Of a DNA stretch of 64,000 nt, positions 40,989-52,807 are shown piece by piece. The DNA is taken from positions 1 through 64,000 of the forward strand of contig NZ_JAFMNX010000002.1 of assembly GCF_018457165.1 (NCBI RefSeq). The letters are read 5' to 3'. This DNA is from Tianweitania aestuarii. Its GTDB lineage: Bacteria; Pseudomonadota; Alphaproteobacteria; Rhizobiales; Rhizobiaceae. Made by a program: the position numbers and the translations under genes. The notes below the pieces were generated by a model, which ran no database searches, was not told the DNA's origin, and worked only from the letters and a program-made list of their open reading frames with translations. The number at the start of each line of letters is the position of its first letter. Position 1 is the stretch's first letter.

Positions 40989-41618
40989 ATGACCGCAGCC
41001 ATCACCTTCTACACCCACCCCATGTCCCGCGGCCGCATCATCCGATGGATGCTGGAAGAGGTCGGCCAGCCCTACGACACCGAGATCCTCGGCTACGGCA
41101 ACAGCATGAAGGATGACAGCTATCTTGCTGTTAATCCTATGGGAAAAGTGCCGGCCATCGTTCACGACGGCAAGGTCGTCACCGAATGCGCGGCCATCTG
41201 CGCCTATCTCGCCGATGCTTTTCCAGACACGAAACTCGCACCCGCTCCGAGCGATCGCGCCGACTATTATCGCTGGATTTTTTTCGCCGCCGGCCCCCTC
41301 GAAGCCGCCATCACAAACTGCTCCCTCGGCGTGCAAGTACCTGAAGATAAAAGAGGAATGGTCGGCTACGGATCGTTCGAAGACGCCGTGAACACGCTGG
41401 AAACCGCCGTTTCAGGCAAGCAGTACATCGCCGGAAACAGCTTCACCGCGGCAGACCTCTATGTCGGCTCCCACATCGCCTTCGGCCTGATGTTCGGCTC
41501 CCTGGAAAAACGCCCGGCGTTCCTCAGCTATATCAATAGTTTACAAGAACGTCCTGCCTACAAAAGGGCAGCGGAAATCGACGATGCTCTGATCAAGGCG
41601 GCTCAAGAAACGGCCTGA
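40989..41618 (+). CDS. Glutathione S-transferase family protein
   Basis: 209 residues from ATG 40989, with AAGGAG ten bases upstream. N-terminal thioredoxin-like domain with TFYTHPMSRGRIIRWMLEE and the glutathione-binding GKVPAIVHDGKVVTECAAI, then an all-helical C-terminal domain. The Ser at the usual catalytic spot suggests a beta- or theta-like class. Substrate unknown. Confidence 0.9.
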   Translation: MTAAITFYTHPMSRGRIIRWMLEEVGQPYDTEILGYGNSMKDDSYLAVNPMGKVPAIVHDGKVVTECAAICAYLADAFPDTKLAPAPSDRADYYRWIFFAAGPLEAAITNCSLGVQVPEDKRGMVGYGSFEDAVNTLETAVSGKQYIAGNSFTAADLYVGSHIAFGLMFGSLEKRPAFLSYINSLQERPAYKRAAEIDDALIKAAQETA

Positions 41619-41789
41619 GATGAAGGTTTTCGGCGAGGTCAGATCCGCGGCAAATCCTTGTTCTTGCTCAGAAATACGGCTTGCCAGTCTTCGCTCCTAC
41701 GTCTGATAACGCGGCTGTGAGCGACGGCAGGGCTGACGCCTCGAAGCGATGACCCATATGGGGGGCTCCACTCGAAAGGAGATCTTTCC

Positions 41790-42161
41790 ATGAAGACCAC
41801 GTCCCTCGTTCTCGCCGCAGCCGCTTTCGCAAGCCTGTCCACCGCTGCGCTCGCCCAGACCAACACCTGGGTCGAGGTCGACGACAAGACGATAGTTGCG
41901 CCGTTCAACGTCGATGCAGATCGCCTTGAAGACATGGACGTCCAGAACGAAGCCGGCCAGAAGATCGGTGAGATCGAAGATGTCATCGGCACGGAGCGTT
42001 CGGCAGCCACGGCGCTCGTCGTTGATTTCGACGACAATGCCGGCTTTGGCGACCGTGACGATGTCATCGTGCCGCTCGATCGCTTTTCCCTCAACGGCGT
42101 GAACATCGTCCTGAAGGACAACGCCGAAACCGTTGCAGGCTATGAGACCTACAAAGACTAA
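41790..42161 (+). CDS. Periplasmic PRC-barrel domain protein
   Basis: 123 residues with AAAGGAGAT seven bases before the ATG. A clear Sec signal peptide (about 1-22, cleavage after ALA) is followed by one PRC-barrel domain (DMDVQNEAGQKIGEIEDVIG). Related small secreted proteins are common in rhizobia and often stress-related; the exact role is unknown. It is followed by a strong bidirectional terminator. Confidence 0.85.
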   Translation: MKTTSLVLAAAAFASLSTAALAQTNTWVEVDDKTIVAPFNVDADRLEDMDVQNEAGQKIGEIEDVIGTERSAATALVVDFDDNAGFGDRDDVIVPLDRFSLNGVNIVLKDNAETVAGYETYKD

Positions 42162-42182
42162 GCTCTCCGGGCTCCGGGAAAG

Positions 42183-42213
42183 AAAAAAGGCCGGCTTCAA
42201 GCCGGCCTTTTTT
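42183..42213. terminator. Bidirectional terminator between PRC-barrel gene and alaS
   Basis: A perfect 13-bp stem (42183-42195 with 42201-42213) with loop TTCAA and six A/T pairs at its base, giving T6 in both directions. Confidence 0.93.
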
Positions 42214-42214
42214 G

Positions 42215-44875
42215 TTAAGCTGCGAGCGCTGCCTTCACCGCGGCGATCGCGGCATCGGCCTGGCTGCCATCCGGTCCGCCAGCCTGCGCCATATCCGGCC
42301 GGCCACCGCCGCCCTGGCCACCAAGCGCAGCCGAAGCGACCCGCACAAGATCCACCGCGCTGACGCGGCTCGTCAGATCCTGTGTCACCCCCACAACGGC
42401 GCTTGCTTTACCGTCTTCGCCAACCCCGATGAAGACCACCACCCCCGAGCCGATCTGCTGCTTGGCTTCATCCGCAAGCGGCTTCAGATCCTTCGGGGAG
42501 ACACCAGTTACGGTGCGGCCAACGAAAGAAAGGCCAGCGACCTGCTCCGTTTCGCTGCCCCCGGATGCGCTGCCACCGCCCAGAGCCAGTTTGCGACGCG
42601 CATCGTTGAGCTCACGCTCGAGCTTACGGCGTTCTTCGACAAGAGCCTCAACGCGTGCAACCGCGTCAGCCGGCGACACCTTGAGGGTCGCAGCAACCGC
42701 CTTCAAACGGCGATCCTGCTCATCGAGATGCCGCCGAGCGGCCTCGCCCGTAATGGCTTCGATCCGGCGAACGCCAGAAGCAACGGCACCTTCATTCACG
42801 AGGCGCACGAGCCCGATATCGCCGGTCGCAGCCACATGCGTGCCGCCACAAAGCTCCGTGGAATAAGACTTGCCGGCCTTTTCGCCCTCGATCGCCGTGC
42901 CCATCGAGACAACGCGGACTTCGTCGCCATACTTCTCGCCGAACAAGGCCATGGCACCTTCAGCGATAGCATCGTCGACGGCCATAAGTCGCGTCGTCAC
43001 AGGGCTGTTCTGAACAATGATGGCATTGGCCATGCGCTCCACTTCCTCCAACTCGGCATCCGAAATGCCCTTCGGATGCGAGAAGTCGAAGCGCAGGCGT
43101 TCCGGTGCGACCAGCGAGCCCTTCTGAGCAACATGCGTGCCCAGCACTTCGCGCAGCGCTTCGTGAACGAGGTGAGTGGCAGAATGGTTGGCGCGCAGTT
43201 TGGCGCGGCGCGCGTGATCCACTTTCATCTCAACGGCAGCGCCGATCTTCACGCTGCCGGAAACCACCATGGCCGCATGAACGAAGACGCCATCGGCCTT
43301 CTTCTGAGTATCGGTGATTTCGAGCTGGAACCCTTCGCCGAACATCGTGCCGGTATCGCCCATCTGGCCACCGGATTCGCCATAGAACGGCGTCTGGTTG
43401 GTCACAACGGAAACAACGTCTCCTGCCGCAGCCTGGTCGACTTCGGCACCGTCCATGAGCAGCGCGGTCACCACGCCTTCTGCCTGTTCGGTGTCGTAAC
43501 CGAGGAACTCGGTACTGCCGACACGGTCACGCACGGCGAACCACACGGTTTCGGTAGCGGCCTCGCCGGAGCCCGCCCAATTGGAGCGAGCTTCCGCCTT
43601 CTGGCGCTCCATGGCCGTGTTGAAGCCCGGCAGATCTACGGAAATTCCGCGCTGGCGCAGCGCATCCTGCGTCAGATCCAGCGGGAAGCCATACGTGTCA
43701 TAAAGTTTGAACGCCGTTTCGCCGTTGAGGCTGTCGCCGTTCTGCAGCGTGGACGTTGCATCCGACAACAGGGTCAGGCCGCGTGCCAGCGTGGTGCGGA
43801 AGCGCGTTTCTTCGAGCTTCAGCGTTTCGGTAATGAGCGCCTGACCGCGAACGAGTTCCGGATAAGCCTGCCCCATCTCGCGAACCAAAGTCGGCACCAA
43901 CCGCCACAGCAAAGGATCACGCGCGCCGAGCAGCTGCGCATGGCGCATGGCCCGTCGCATGATGCGACGAAGCACATAGCCGCGACCTTCGTTGGATGGC
44001 AGCACGCCATCGGCGATCAAGAAGCTGGAGGCGCGCAGATGGTCGGCAATGACGCGATGGCTCGCGCGATTCTTGCCTTCGGCTTTGACGCCCGTCGCTT
44101 CTTCCGATGCACGGATCAGCGCGCGGAAAAGGTCGATGTCATAATTGTCGTGCTCGCCCTGAAGAACAGCAGCGATGCGCTCGAGCCCCATGCCGGTGTC
44201 GATGGACGGGCGCGGCAACGGCACGCGCTCTTCCTTCGTCAGCTGCTCGAACTGCATGAAAACGAGATTCCAGATCTCGATGAAGCGGTCGCCGTCTTCA
44301 TCGGGGCTTCCGGGAGGACCGCCCGCGATTTCCGGACCATGGTCATAGAAGATTTCGGAACACGGACCGCAAGGCCCGGTATCGCCCATCGCCCAAAAAT
44401 TGTCGGACGTCGCGATGCGGATGATGCGGTCTTCAGGAAGGCCAGCAATCTTGCGCCAGAAGGACGCCGCTTCGTCATCCGTGTGGTAGACGGTAACAAC
44501 CAGCTTCTCCTTGGAGATGCCAAACTCCTTGGTGATCAAGTTCCAGGCGAGTTCGATCGCCTGTTCCTTGAAATAGTCGCCGAACGAGAAGTTGCCGAGC
44601 ATCTCGAAGAAGGTGTGATGGCGGGCGGTATAGCCGACATTGTCGAGATCGTTGTGCTTGCCACCGGCGCGCACGCACTTCTGCGACGTCGCAGCACGGC
44701 TATAAGGACGCTGCTCAAGACCCGTGAAGACGTTCTTGAACTGCACCATGCCCGCATTGGTGAACATCAAGGTCGGATCGTTGCGCGGAACCAGCGGACT
44801 GGACGCGACGGGCTGATGCCCGTTCGCCTGGAAGTAATCCAGAAAAGCTGACCGAATCTCGTTGACGCCACTCAT
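42215..44875 (-). CDS. alaS: Alanyl-tRNA synthetase
   Basis: 886 residues from ATG 44875 ([15 protein letters not shown]). Class II core includes [17 protein letters not shown]. The editing domain has NHSATHL and ELCGGTHV zinc ligands, followed by a C-terminal coiled-coil/DHH-associated region ([13 protein letters not shown]). It charges tRNA-Ala and clears Ser-tRNA-Ala. It lies downstream of recA in the same orientation, a common alphaproteobacterial order. Confidence 0.97.
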   Translation of the reverse strand: MSGVNEIRSAFLDYFQANGHQPVASSPLVPRNDPTLMFTNAGMVQFKNVFTGLEQRPYSRAATSQKCVRAGGKHNDLDNVGYTARHHTFFEMLGNFSFGDYFKEQAIELAWNLITKEFGISKEKLVVTVYHTDDEAASFWRKIAGLPEDRIIRIATSDNFWAMGDTGPCGPCSEIFYDHGPEIAGGPPGSPDEDGDRFIEIWNLVFMQFEQLTKEERVPLPRPSIDTGMGLERIAAVLQGEHDNYDIDLFRALIRASEEATGVKAEGKNRASHRVIADHLRASSFLIADGVLPSNEGRGYVLRRIMRRAMRHAQLLGARDPLLWRLVPTLVREMGQAYPELVRGQALITETLKLEETRFRTTLARGLTLLSDATSTLQNGDSLNGETAFKLYDTYGFPLDLTQDALRQRGISVDLPGFNTAMERQKAEARSNWAGSGEAATETVWFAVRDRVGSTEFLGYDTEQAEGVVTALLMDGAEVDQAAAGDVVSVVTNQTPFYGESGGQMGDTGTMFGEGFQLEITDTQKKADGVFVHAAMVVSGSVKIGAAVEMKVDHARRAKLRANHSATHLVHEALREVLGTHVAQKGSLVAPERLRFDFSHPKGISDAELEEVERMANAIIVQNSPVTTRLMAVDDAIAEGAMALFGEKYGDEVRVVSMGTAIEGEKAGKSYSTELCGGTHVAATGDIGLVRLVNEGAVASGVRRIEAITGEAARRHLDEQDRRLKAVAATLKVSPADAVARVEALVEERRKLERELNDARRKLALGGGSASGGSETEQVAGLSFVGRTVTGVSPKDLKPLADEAKQQIGSGVVVFIGVGEDGKASAVVGVTQDLTSRVSAVDLVRVASAALGGQGGGGRPDMAQAGGPDGSQADAAIAAVKAALAA

Positions 44876-45026
44876 GCTAAGGCCTTCGTGAAGAGTTGCC
44901 GCGAGGCGGCTCAGGAACCGGCCTTTTAGCGCCAAGCAACTGCGGGTGTCCAGAACGACACCGCAAGGAGCCCACAAGGGCTTTGAAGGCTACATTCAGC
45001 CTCAACCCGGCACTGGCGGGCCAGAC

Positions 45027-45055
45027 AAAAAAGGCGCCGGATCACTCCGGCGCCT
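45027..45055 (-). terminator. Terminator after recA
   Basis: A 9-bp stem (45032-45040 with 45047-45055), loop ATCACT, followed on the minus strand by six Ts. Confidence 0.9.
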
Positions 45056-45059
45056 CCGA

Positions 45060-46157
<1,098 letters not shown>

Positions 46158-46229
46158 GATACAACACCCCTTGGTCGTGAATCTTGGTCGAAAGTGACGT
46201 TCGACCGGCTTTTTTGGACTTGCTCCTAC

Positions 46230-46255
46230 GTACCTCTTTTGTTCTCATTCCGCAA
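46230..46255. promoter_or_regulatory. LexA (SOS) box of recA
   Basis: GTAC-N7-GTTC (46230-46244) is one mismatch from the alphaproteobacterial LexA consensus GTTC-N7-GTTC. Overlapping it is TTG-N11-CAA (46239-46255), the form described for rhizobial recA. On the minus strand a TTGCGG -35-like hexamer adjoins it, so bound LexA would block the recA promoter. Confidence 0.7.
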
Positions 46256-46442
46256 GAGGATTTAACATCCTGCTCGTAAATAGGCTTTTGGGGTCCGTAC
46301 GCCATCTGTTCTGTTGCGCGAGTGCTTGTGCATAGAGTGCACCGTGGCAGGCGCAAAGCGTAACGCTTGCACTCAGAAGTGCTCGATCAAGAGCGATGCT
46401 CGGCGAAGGCGATTCTCTGATGCGCCTTGATGATCGGCAAAG

Positions 46443-46475
46443 AAAAAGCCGTGCAGATCAACTCTGCACGGCTTT
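46443..46475 (-). terminator. Terminator after the OmpA-family lipoprotein gene
   Basis: A 13-bp perfect stem (46445-46457 with 46463-46475), loop TCAAC, running into TTTTT on the minus strand. Confidence 0.9.
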
Positions 46476-46518
46476 CTGAGATGACCCAGAGCGTTCCGAC
46501 TCATCAGAACGCAAGCGA

Positions 46519-47166
46519 TCAGGTGATCGGCGTCAGGTAGATTTCCACGCGGCGGTTTTGCGCGCGTCCAGCTTCGGTGGCGTTCGATGCGATCGGCTGC
46601 GTCTCGCCATAGCCGTTCACGGCGAAGCGGCGCGGATCGACACCTTGGGCACCCAGATAATCGGCAACCGAACCCGCGCGGCGCTGCGACAGGGCATAGT
46701 TGTGGCTGTCGCTGCCCGTCGAGTCGGTGTGACCGTTCACGTCGACGATGGTCTGATTGTACTTCTTCAACACCAGCCCGACCGCGTTCAGCGTGCCATA
46801 GAAGCCCGGCATAACCGAATCTTGATCCGTGGCGAAGGTGATGTTGGATGGCATGTTCAGCACGATACGGTCGCCCTGGCGGCTGACCGAAACGCCTGAG
46901 CCCTGCAGCTGCGCACGCAGTTCTGCTTCCTGGCGATCCATGTAGGAGCCGACAGCACCGCCGGCCAAGGCACCGATGCCGGCGCCGATCAGCGCGTTAC
47001 GACGATCATTGCCGCCGGCAAGCATGCCGCCCAGTGCGCCGATACCCGCACCAAGCGCCGCACCGCCGGCCGTGTTCGAAATCTTCTGCTCACCCGTATA
47101 AGGATCCGTCGTGCAGGCGCCGAGGAGCAGCGCTCCGGCAACGGTTGTGGCTACGATCAAGCGCAA
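46519..47166 (-). CDS. OmpA-family lipoprotein with glycine-zipper region
   Basis: 215 residues from TTG 47166. This start gives a perfect lipoprotein signal (MRLIVATTVAGALLLGAC) with AAAGGGGA upstream. The ATG at 47226 would add a hydrophilic leader that spans a terminator hairpin. A glycine-zipper stretch (about 34-75) is followed by an OmpA C-terminal domain (HTDSTGSDSHNYALSQRRA) that binds peptidoglycan. It probably anchors outer membrane to wall (YiaD-like). Confidence 0.85.
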   Translation of the reverse strand: MRLIVATTVAGALLLGACTTDPYTGEQKISNTAGGAALGAGIGALGGMLAGGNDRRNALIGAGIGALAGGAVGSYMDRQEAELRAQLQGSGVSVSRQGDRIVLNMPSNITFATDQDSVMPGFYGTLNAVGLVLKKYNQTIVDVNGHTDSTGSDSHNYALSQRRAGSVADYLGAQGVDPRRFAVNGYGETQPIASNATEAGRAQNRRVEIYLTPIT

Positions 47167-47186
47167 GGCAGTCCCCTTTCCCTCAC

Positions 47187-47222
47187 AAAAACCAAAGCGA
47201 CCGGCTTTGGCAGGCCGGTCGC
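47187..47222 (-). terminator. Terminator after the small acidic protein gene
   Basis: A 9-bp stem (47197-47205 with 47214-47222) followed on the minus strand by TTTGGTTTTT. It lies between the 63-residue gene and the TTG start of the OmpA-family gene. Confidence 0.75.
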
Positions 47223-47265
47223 TCATAGCATAAAATAAGGCGAAAGGTGGATCAGGTCTGCCGGA

Positions 47266-47916
<651 letters not shown>

Positions 47917-50520
47917 TCAAACCTTTCCGTTTCCGCCTTCCAGCACGTCTTTCACTGTTGAGGCGAGCTGTTTCAGTGAAAAAGGCTTCGGCAGGAACCC
48001 AAACTGCGCATCCGCCGGAAGATTCTTGGCAAAAGCGTCTTCTGCATAACCGGAAACAAAAATGAACTTGATGTCGGGTTGGCGCTGGCGCAACTCGCCG
48101 AGCAAGGTCGGTCCGTCCATTTCGGGCATCACGACATCCGAGACCACGATGTCGATCTTGCCCTCCAGCTCCTCGAAGATCTCCAGCGCTTCCACACCCG
48201 ACGACGCTTCATGAACCGTGTATCCGCGCGATGTGAGCACGCGGACCCCGCCCATGCGCACGGCATCTTCGTCTTCCACCAGAAGCACGGTTGCAGAGCC
48301 CGACAGGTCCTGTGACGCGGACGCTGCAGGCGTTGTGACGACCGGTGTTTCCGGCGCTTCGGTTTGATTGGTCTCGGTTGCAGCCGACACTTCCACGACA
48401 TGGCGCGGCAGGAAGATGCGGAAGGTCGCGCCGCTGCCGACTTCCGAATCGCAGAAGATATAGCCGCCGGTCTGCTTGATGATGCCGTAGACCATCGACA
48501 GACCGAGGCCAGTGCCCTCGCCCACACCCTTGGTGGTGAAGAAAGGCTCAAAAATCTTCTTCATGACTTCGGGCGCGATGCCGCTGCCGCTGTCTTGCAC
48601 TTCAACAACGACGTAATCGGCTTCGGGAAGCTCGCGATAGCCGTAGCGGCTGCTTTCGTCGGTTCCGACATTCAGCGTGCGAACGGTCAGATTGCCACCG
48701 CCGGGCATTGCGTCACGCGCATTCACCACGAGATTGACGATCACCTGCTCGAACTGGCCAATATCGGCGCGCACCGGCCACAGGTCGCGTCCGTGATCGA
48801 TCTGCAGCTTGACCTTGTTGCCGACCAGACGCGCAAGGAGCATGCGAAGATCCGCGAGAACATCCGTGAGGTTCAGCACCTGCGGCCGCAGCGTCTGCTT
48901 GCGCGAGAAGGCCAGAAGCTGGCGCACGAGCGAAGCGGCGCGGTTGGCGTTCTGCTTGATGTTCATGATGTCCGGGAAAGACGGATCCGACGGACGATGG
49001 TTCGTCAGAAGCAGATCGGACGCCATGATGATGGCGGTCAGAACATTATTGAAGTCATGCGCGATGCCGCCGGCAAGCTGACCAACGGCTTGCATCTTCT
49101 GGCTCTGCGCCATCTGGTTTTCGAGCGCCTTCTGCTCGGTGGTTTCCACGACATAAACGATGGCCGCTTCTTCGGCGCCTTCGCTGTCGCTGAGATCGGC
49201 AACCGCGTTGACGTAAACGCGCATGTGCCGCTCTTCATTGTTCGGCAGCACGGTATCGATCGGCGCAATATCGGCCTGGCGCTGACGGGCTTTCTCGAGC
49301 GAAGCGTGGAAGGCCGGACGGTCGCGGTCGTGGATCACCGAATCCAGCCGCACGCGGCGATCGATGGCGTCACGGTCCACGACGGTCGAGAACAGCGACA
49401 GGAACGGCGCGTTGGTCCGCAGGATGCGACCCTGCGCGTCTACACCGGCAATGGCCATCGGCGTCGAATTGAAGAAGCGCGTGAAGCGCACTTCGGACGC
49501 GCGCAGATCGGCCGAAGAGTCCTCACCTTCGGTGCGATTGAGCACGATCGTGCGCGACGCGGCTGGCACGCCATCGCGGGTCGCTGAAACGCGATGCATG
49601 AAGCGAACCGGCAGCGCTTCGCCAGCCGTGGTGGCAAGGTCGAGATCGATCACGGCGTTGCGCGTCGTGCCCGGATCGGCTTTCACCGAACGGATCAGCG
49701 CCATGCCGTCGCCGGCCACGATCTCGCGCAGCGTCACGGAGCCCGGCGCGAAATTAGCTAGGTCGATGCCGAGCCACTCCGCCAGTGTCGCATTGATATA
49801 GGTGACGCGACCATCCGGATCGGCGGCAAAGAAACCTGCCGGTGCATGGTCGAGGTGATCGATCGCCTTCTGCAGATCGAGAAAGAACCGTTCCTGTTCG
49901 GCGCGTTCTTCCGAAATGTCGGCGATCTGCCAGGCATTCACCGGCTGGCGCTCGCCGGGCATACGGAAAGGCCGCGCAACCACGCGATACCAATGCGCGC
50001 CAGCATCCGCCTCGGGTTGGATCGGCTGCGGGAGACGAAACTCGCCGTCACTACCGCGCCCGTTCCGCAGGCCCGACGAAAGGCGGTAGATCGTTTCGGA
50101 TGCTTCCGGCAGATCCGACAACATGCCTTCGACTGTCTTGATGTCGGCAGCCGATGTTGTGCCCGTCATGTCGGCATAGGCGCGATTTGCGTACAGGACG
50201 CGGTTCTTGGCATCCGTGACCAGCAGGCCCTGCCCCATCGTATCGACAAAGGCTTTCGAAAGGTCGTCGGTGCTGGAACGCGGCGCAATCTGAACGAAGC
50301 CGATCGCGGTGGCAAAAAGATAGCCGACGCCGATCATGGCCAGCATGCCGAGCATACCCAGCATGAACGGATCGCCCAGCCGATCACGGAAGATCGTGAA
50401 GATGAAGGCGGCGACCACAAGCACGCCAATGAAGATCAGCAGCCGCGTGACGGTTCCCGGCCGCGTGTTTTGATCCACGATCGGCGCGGTCGAAACCGTC
50501 TCCTTCTGATCTTTGGCCAT
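47917..50520 (-). CDS. cckA: Cell-cycle hybrid histidine kinase CckA
   Basis: 867 residues from ATG 50520. Two membrane helices (about 23-75) are followed by PAS-type sensor domains (about 95-460). The dimerisation/phosphoacceptor helix has His488 in IAHDFNN. The ATPase domain shows the N box ([14 protein letters not shown]) and G boxes ([19 protein letters not shown]). A C-terminal receiver carries Asp795 in [12 protein letters not shown]. CckA feeds phosphate through ChpT to CtrA and CpdR and so sets replication, division and polarity. The GTG at 50559 is a less likely start. Confidence 0.95.
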   Translation of the reverse strand: MAKDQKETVSTAPIVDQNTRPGTVTRLLIFIGVLVVAAFIFTIFRDRLGDPFMLGMLGMLAMIGVGYLFATAIGFVQIAPRSSTDDLSKAFVDTMGQGLLVTDAKNRVLYANRAYADMTGTTSAADIKTVEGMLSDLPEASETIYRLSSGLRNGRGSDGEFRLPQPIQPEADAGAHWYRVVARPFRMPGERQPVNAWQIADISEERAEQERFFLDLQKAIDHLDHAPAGFFAADPDGRVTYINATLAEWLGIDLANFAPGSVTLREIVAGDGMALIRSVKADPGTTRNAVIDLDLATTAGEALPVRFMHRVSATRDGVPAASRTIVLNRTEGEDSSADLRASEVRFTRFFNSTPMAIAGVDAQGRILRTNAPFLSLFSTVVDRDAIDRRVRLDSVIHDRDRPAFHASLEKARQRQADIAPIDTVLPNNEERHMRVYVNAVADLSDSEGAEEAAIVYVVETTEQKALENQMAQSQKMQAVGQLAGGIAHDFNNVLTAIIMASDLLLTNHRPSDPSFPDIMNIKQNANRAASLVRQLLAFSRKQTLRPQVLNLTDVLADLRMLLARLVGNKVKLQIDHGRDLWPVRADIGQFEQVIVNLVVNARDAMPGGGNLTVRTLNVGTDESSRYGYRELPEADYVVVEVQDSGSGIAPEVMKKIFEPFFTTKGVGEGTGLGLSMVYGIIKQTGGYIFCDSEVGSGATFRIFLPRHVVEVSAATETNQTEAPETPVVTTPAASASQDLSGSATVLLVEDEDAVRMGGVRVLTSRGYTVHEASSGVEALEIFEELEGKIDIVVSDVVMPEMDGPTLLGELRQRQPDIKFIFVSGYAEDAFAKNLPADAQFGFLPKPFSLKQLASTVKDVLEGGNGKV

Positions 50521-50688
50521 GCGTTTTCGCCCGATTCCCTGCTTGGCCGTTTGAATCACATTCCAGCCAAAGCGGAAAGGTCCGGCCTACCTTGTAAAAG
50601 CAAGGTCTCCGCCTAGCTTGTTGGAAACGATTGTGCGTGGTTACTGTGCCACAGGTCAAAGCTTGAAAAACAACGAAGGAGCCTGACT

Positions 50689-51489
50689 TTGCTCGAATGG
50701 TTTGAGTCTATTGTCGGGCCGGAATTCGCGCCCGCTGCCATGTGGACGGTGATTGCGATTGTCGCCTTGATCGTGCTGCTGATCGTGCTGCGCATCATTC
50801 GCGGTCTGTCATCAGGCACATTCGTGATGGGCGGGCGCAACCGCAAGGCTCGGCTGGCCGTGATGGATGCGACAGCCGTTGATGCGAACCGCCGGTTGGT
50901 TCTCGTGCGCCGTGATGATGTTGAGCACCTCATCCTGATCGGTGGTCCGACCGACGTCGTGGTGGAACAGAACATTCGCCCCTACGCACCCGCACGCCAA
51001 CACAACGAGCCGGACATGGTCTCACCGGCGGCATCTCGGACTGTTCAAGCGGATCAACGTGCGCGTGACGTCCATGATCTGCCCGTTGCGGCACCACAAC
51101 GCGCACCAGAGCGCGCCGCGCCGGCGGTTCAGCGACGCACGGCAGCTCCGGCTGTTCAACCGCAGAAAGAACACCCTTCCCAAGGCCAACAGCAAGCCTA
51201 TGCCCGTCCGGCACCAGGATCGGCACCGGCTGCTGCGCCGGCACCGGAAGTGTCTCACGCCCACTCCGTTTCACCCGCAGCCGAACGGCCGATCGCACCG
51301 CCGATTGCTCCGCCGGCCCAGCGCGATCACGAAGCGCCTGCCGTGCACGCGCGTTCGGAGCCCACGCTGGATATGGCACCGCGTACCCCGGCACCGGTCG
51401 CCACCCAGCGCCGGGATGACGATGACAGCGCGCTCGAAGACGAGATGAACCGCCTGCTGAGCGACTACTCTCCCGAACCGAAACGATGA
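50689..51489 (+). CDS. FliO-like flagellar biosynthesis family protein
   Basis: 266 residues from TTG 50689, with AAGGAG eight bases upstream. A short periplasmic start, one membrane helix (about 18-40), then a compact beta domain (RLAVMDATAVDANRRLVLVRRD ... ILIGGPTDVVVEQNI) typical of FliO, which helps assemble the flagellar export gate. The remaining 150 residues are Pro/Ala/His-rich and disordered. It lies beside cckA and dksA, away from any flagellar cluster. FliO similarity is by pattern, so moderate certainty. Confidence 0.7.
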   Translation: MLEWFESIVGPEFAPAAMWTVIAIVALIVLLIVLRIIRGLSSGTFVMGGRNRKARLAVMDATAVDANRRLVLVRRDDVEHLILIGGPTDVVVEQNIRPYAPARQHNEPDMVSPAASRTVQADQRARDVHDLPVAAPQRAPERAAPAVQRRTAAPAVQPQKEHPSQGQQQAYARPAPGSAPAAAPAPEVSHAHSVSPAAERPIAPPIAPPAQRDHEAPAVHARSEPTLDMAPRTPAPVATQRRDDDDSALEDEMNRLLSDYSPEPKR

Positions 51490-51490
51490 A

Positions 51491-51527
51491 TCAAAAAAGG
51501 CGCTTCCGGTGGAAGCGCCTTTTTTGA
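51491..51527. terminator. Bidirectional terminator between fliO-like gene and dksA
   Basis: A 17-bp perfect stem (51491-51507 with 51511-51527) with a 3-base loop GGT; its lower part is A6/T6, so it works on both strands. Confidence 0.93.
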
Positions 51528-51545
51528 TGTTGGCTCTATCGACCT

Positions 51546-51962
51546 TCAATCGTCGCGATAGACTTTCTCGCGGCGCTCATGGCGCTCCTGCGCTTCAATC
51601 GACAACGTCGCGATCGGACGTGCATCAAGGCGCTTCAGCGAGATCGGCTCCCCGGTTTCTTCGCAGAACCCGTACGTGCCTTCGTCCAGGCGAAACAAGG
51701 CTGCATCGATCTTGGAGATCAGCTTGCGCTGACGGTCGCGTGCCCGCAGTTCGATCGAACGATCGGTCTCCGACGAAGCACGATCGGCAAAATCCGGATG
51801 GTTGGCATTCTCACGCTGAAGGATCTCCAGCGTCTCGCGCGCTTCACGAAGAATGTCGTTCTTCCAGCCGACCAGTTTGGCGCGGAAGTACGAGCGCTGC
51901 CGATCATTCATAAACGGCTCGTCTTCGGAGGGTACATAATCGTCAATCACGAGCGCGTTCAT
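51546..51962 (-). CDS. dksA: RNA polymerase-binding transcription factor DksA
   Basis: 138 residues from ATG 51962, with GGGGTGAG upstream. Coiled-coil tip and C-terminal globular domain (YGFCEETGEPISLKRLDARP ... QERHERREKVYRDD). Only one of the four zinc cysteines remains (Cys100). The others are Thr103, Ser121 and Ala124. Zinc-independent DksA proteins of this type are known in other alphaproteobacteria. It works with ppGpp in the secondary channel of RNA polymerase. Confidence 0.94.
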   Translation of the reverse strand: MNALVIDDYVPSEDEPFMNDRQRSYFRAKLVGWKNDILREARETLEILQRENANHPDFADRASSETDRSIELRARDRQRKLISKIDAALFRLDEGTYGFCEETGEPISLKRLDARPIATLSIEAQERHERREKVYRDD

Positions 51963-52040
51963 AAGACTCACCCCACAACATTGAACCCGGCGCCTATATA
52001 TTTCGGGAGCATACCCGGCACAAGCGACATGTGGCATGCT

Positions 52041-52175
52041 ATGACAAAAGTTAACCTTCAAAAGAAAGTCATTGCGATCAATGATTTAGATGAAGGCCCT
52101 ATGATAATGGAGCATCAGGCTGCCCGTTTCGTCCGCGAAGTGACTGTTTCTCAGGCAGTAAATGGCAGCCATTAG
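52041..52175 (+). CDS. Possible 44-residue protein
   Basis: A short frame (MTKVNLQKKVIAINDLDEGP ... AVNGSH) in the gap between dksA and sixA. No ribosome-binding site and no family recognised. The sequence is AT-richer than its flanks. Listed as a weak candidate only. Confidence 0.25.
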   Translation: MTKVNLQKKVIAINDLDEGPMIMEHQAARFVREVTVSQAVNGSH

Positions 52176-52207
52176 GAACCTGTATTGTATCCAGTACATT
52201 CAGGTTC
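52176..52207. other. Inverted repeat upstream of sixA
   Basis: A perfect 7-bp repeat GAACCTG (52176-52182) / CAGGTTC (52201-52207) separated by 18 bases, 35 bases before the sixA ATG. It may be an operator or a weak hairpin; no T-tract. Confidence 0.4.
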
Positions 52208-52241
52208 TCTCAAACAAGCCCTACGACTAAAGGAGTAGATC

Positions 52242-52751
52242 ATGACCAGTCGGCTTTATCTTCTACGTCACGCCAAGGCTCGTTTCGCCACACCGGGCAT
52301 GAGCGACTTCGATCGCCCGCTCGAGCCCGTCGGAACCGCAGAAGCGCCGGCGGTCGGCCGCGAAATGGCCGCGCGAAGCTGGATGCCTGACCTGGTGCTC
52401 TGCTCAACCGCACCACGCGCCCAGCAGACATGGTATGGCTGCCGCGGCGAGCTTTCTTCCGTTCCCGAGACAAAGATGATGGATGAGCTTTATCGCGCCG
52501 ACACGCCCGGCTACCTCCAGATCATCAAGGGATCGGGCGCCGAAACATCGCTCATGGTTGTCGGACACAATCCGATGATCGAGGAGGTGACGTTGCAGCT
52601 TGTTTCTCCTCAAGATCATAGCGCTGAAGACCTCCGCCGCTCAGGCTTTCCCACGGCCAGCCTCACGGTTATCGAGTTCGATAACAGCCTGGCCGAAATC
52701 CAGCCTGGCAGCGGCCGGCTCGTGGAAATCCTGAAGCCGGAACGCTCCTAG
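52242..52751 (+). CDS. sixA: Phosphohistidine phosphatase SixA-like
   Basis: 169 residues, with AAAGGAG eight bases before the ATG. The histidine phosphatase fold starts with LYLLRHAKA (catalytic His10). The second half has MVVGHNPMIEE. SixA removes phosphate from phosphohistidines such as those on HPt domains or PTS proteins. An Hpt protein and CckA are encoded in the same window, but a functional link is not shown. Confidence 0.88.
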   Translation: MTSRLYLLRHAKARFATPGMSDFDRPLEPVGTAEAPAVGREMAARSWMPDLVLCSTAPRAQQTWYGCRGELSSVPETKMMDELYRADTPGYLQIIKGSGAETSLMVVGHNPMIEEVTLQLVSPQDHSAEDLRRSGFPTASLTVIEFDNSLAEIQPGSGRLVEILKPERS

Positions 52752-52807
52752 CATTTAAAAGGAAGCTGAAGTCTCTATATCCGCCTCGGACCTTAACGGA
52801 GCCGAGC

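Larger units (their letters stand above)
46158..46518. other. Gap between recA and the OmpA-family gene
   Basis: 361 bases without a gene. From left to right in this window: the recA leader, the LexA-type box (46230-46255), a featureless stretch (about 46290-46430) and the OmpA-gene terminator (46443-46475). Confidence 0.7.

Noticed and set aside
42212-44851. An 879-codon plus-strand frame opposite alaS
   Set aside because: Antisense shadow of alaS; the motifs of AlaRS are all on the minus strand.
48364-49587. A 407-codon plus-strand frame opposite cckA
   Set aside because: Antisense shadow of the kinase core.
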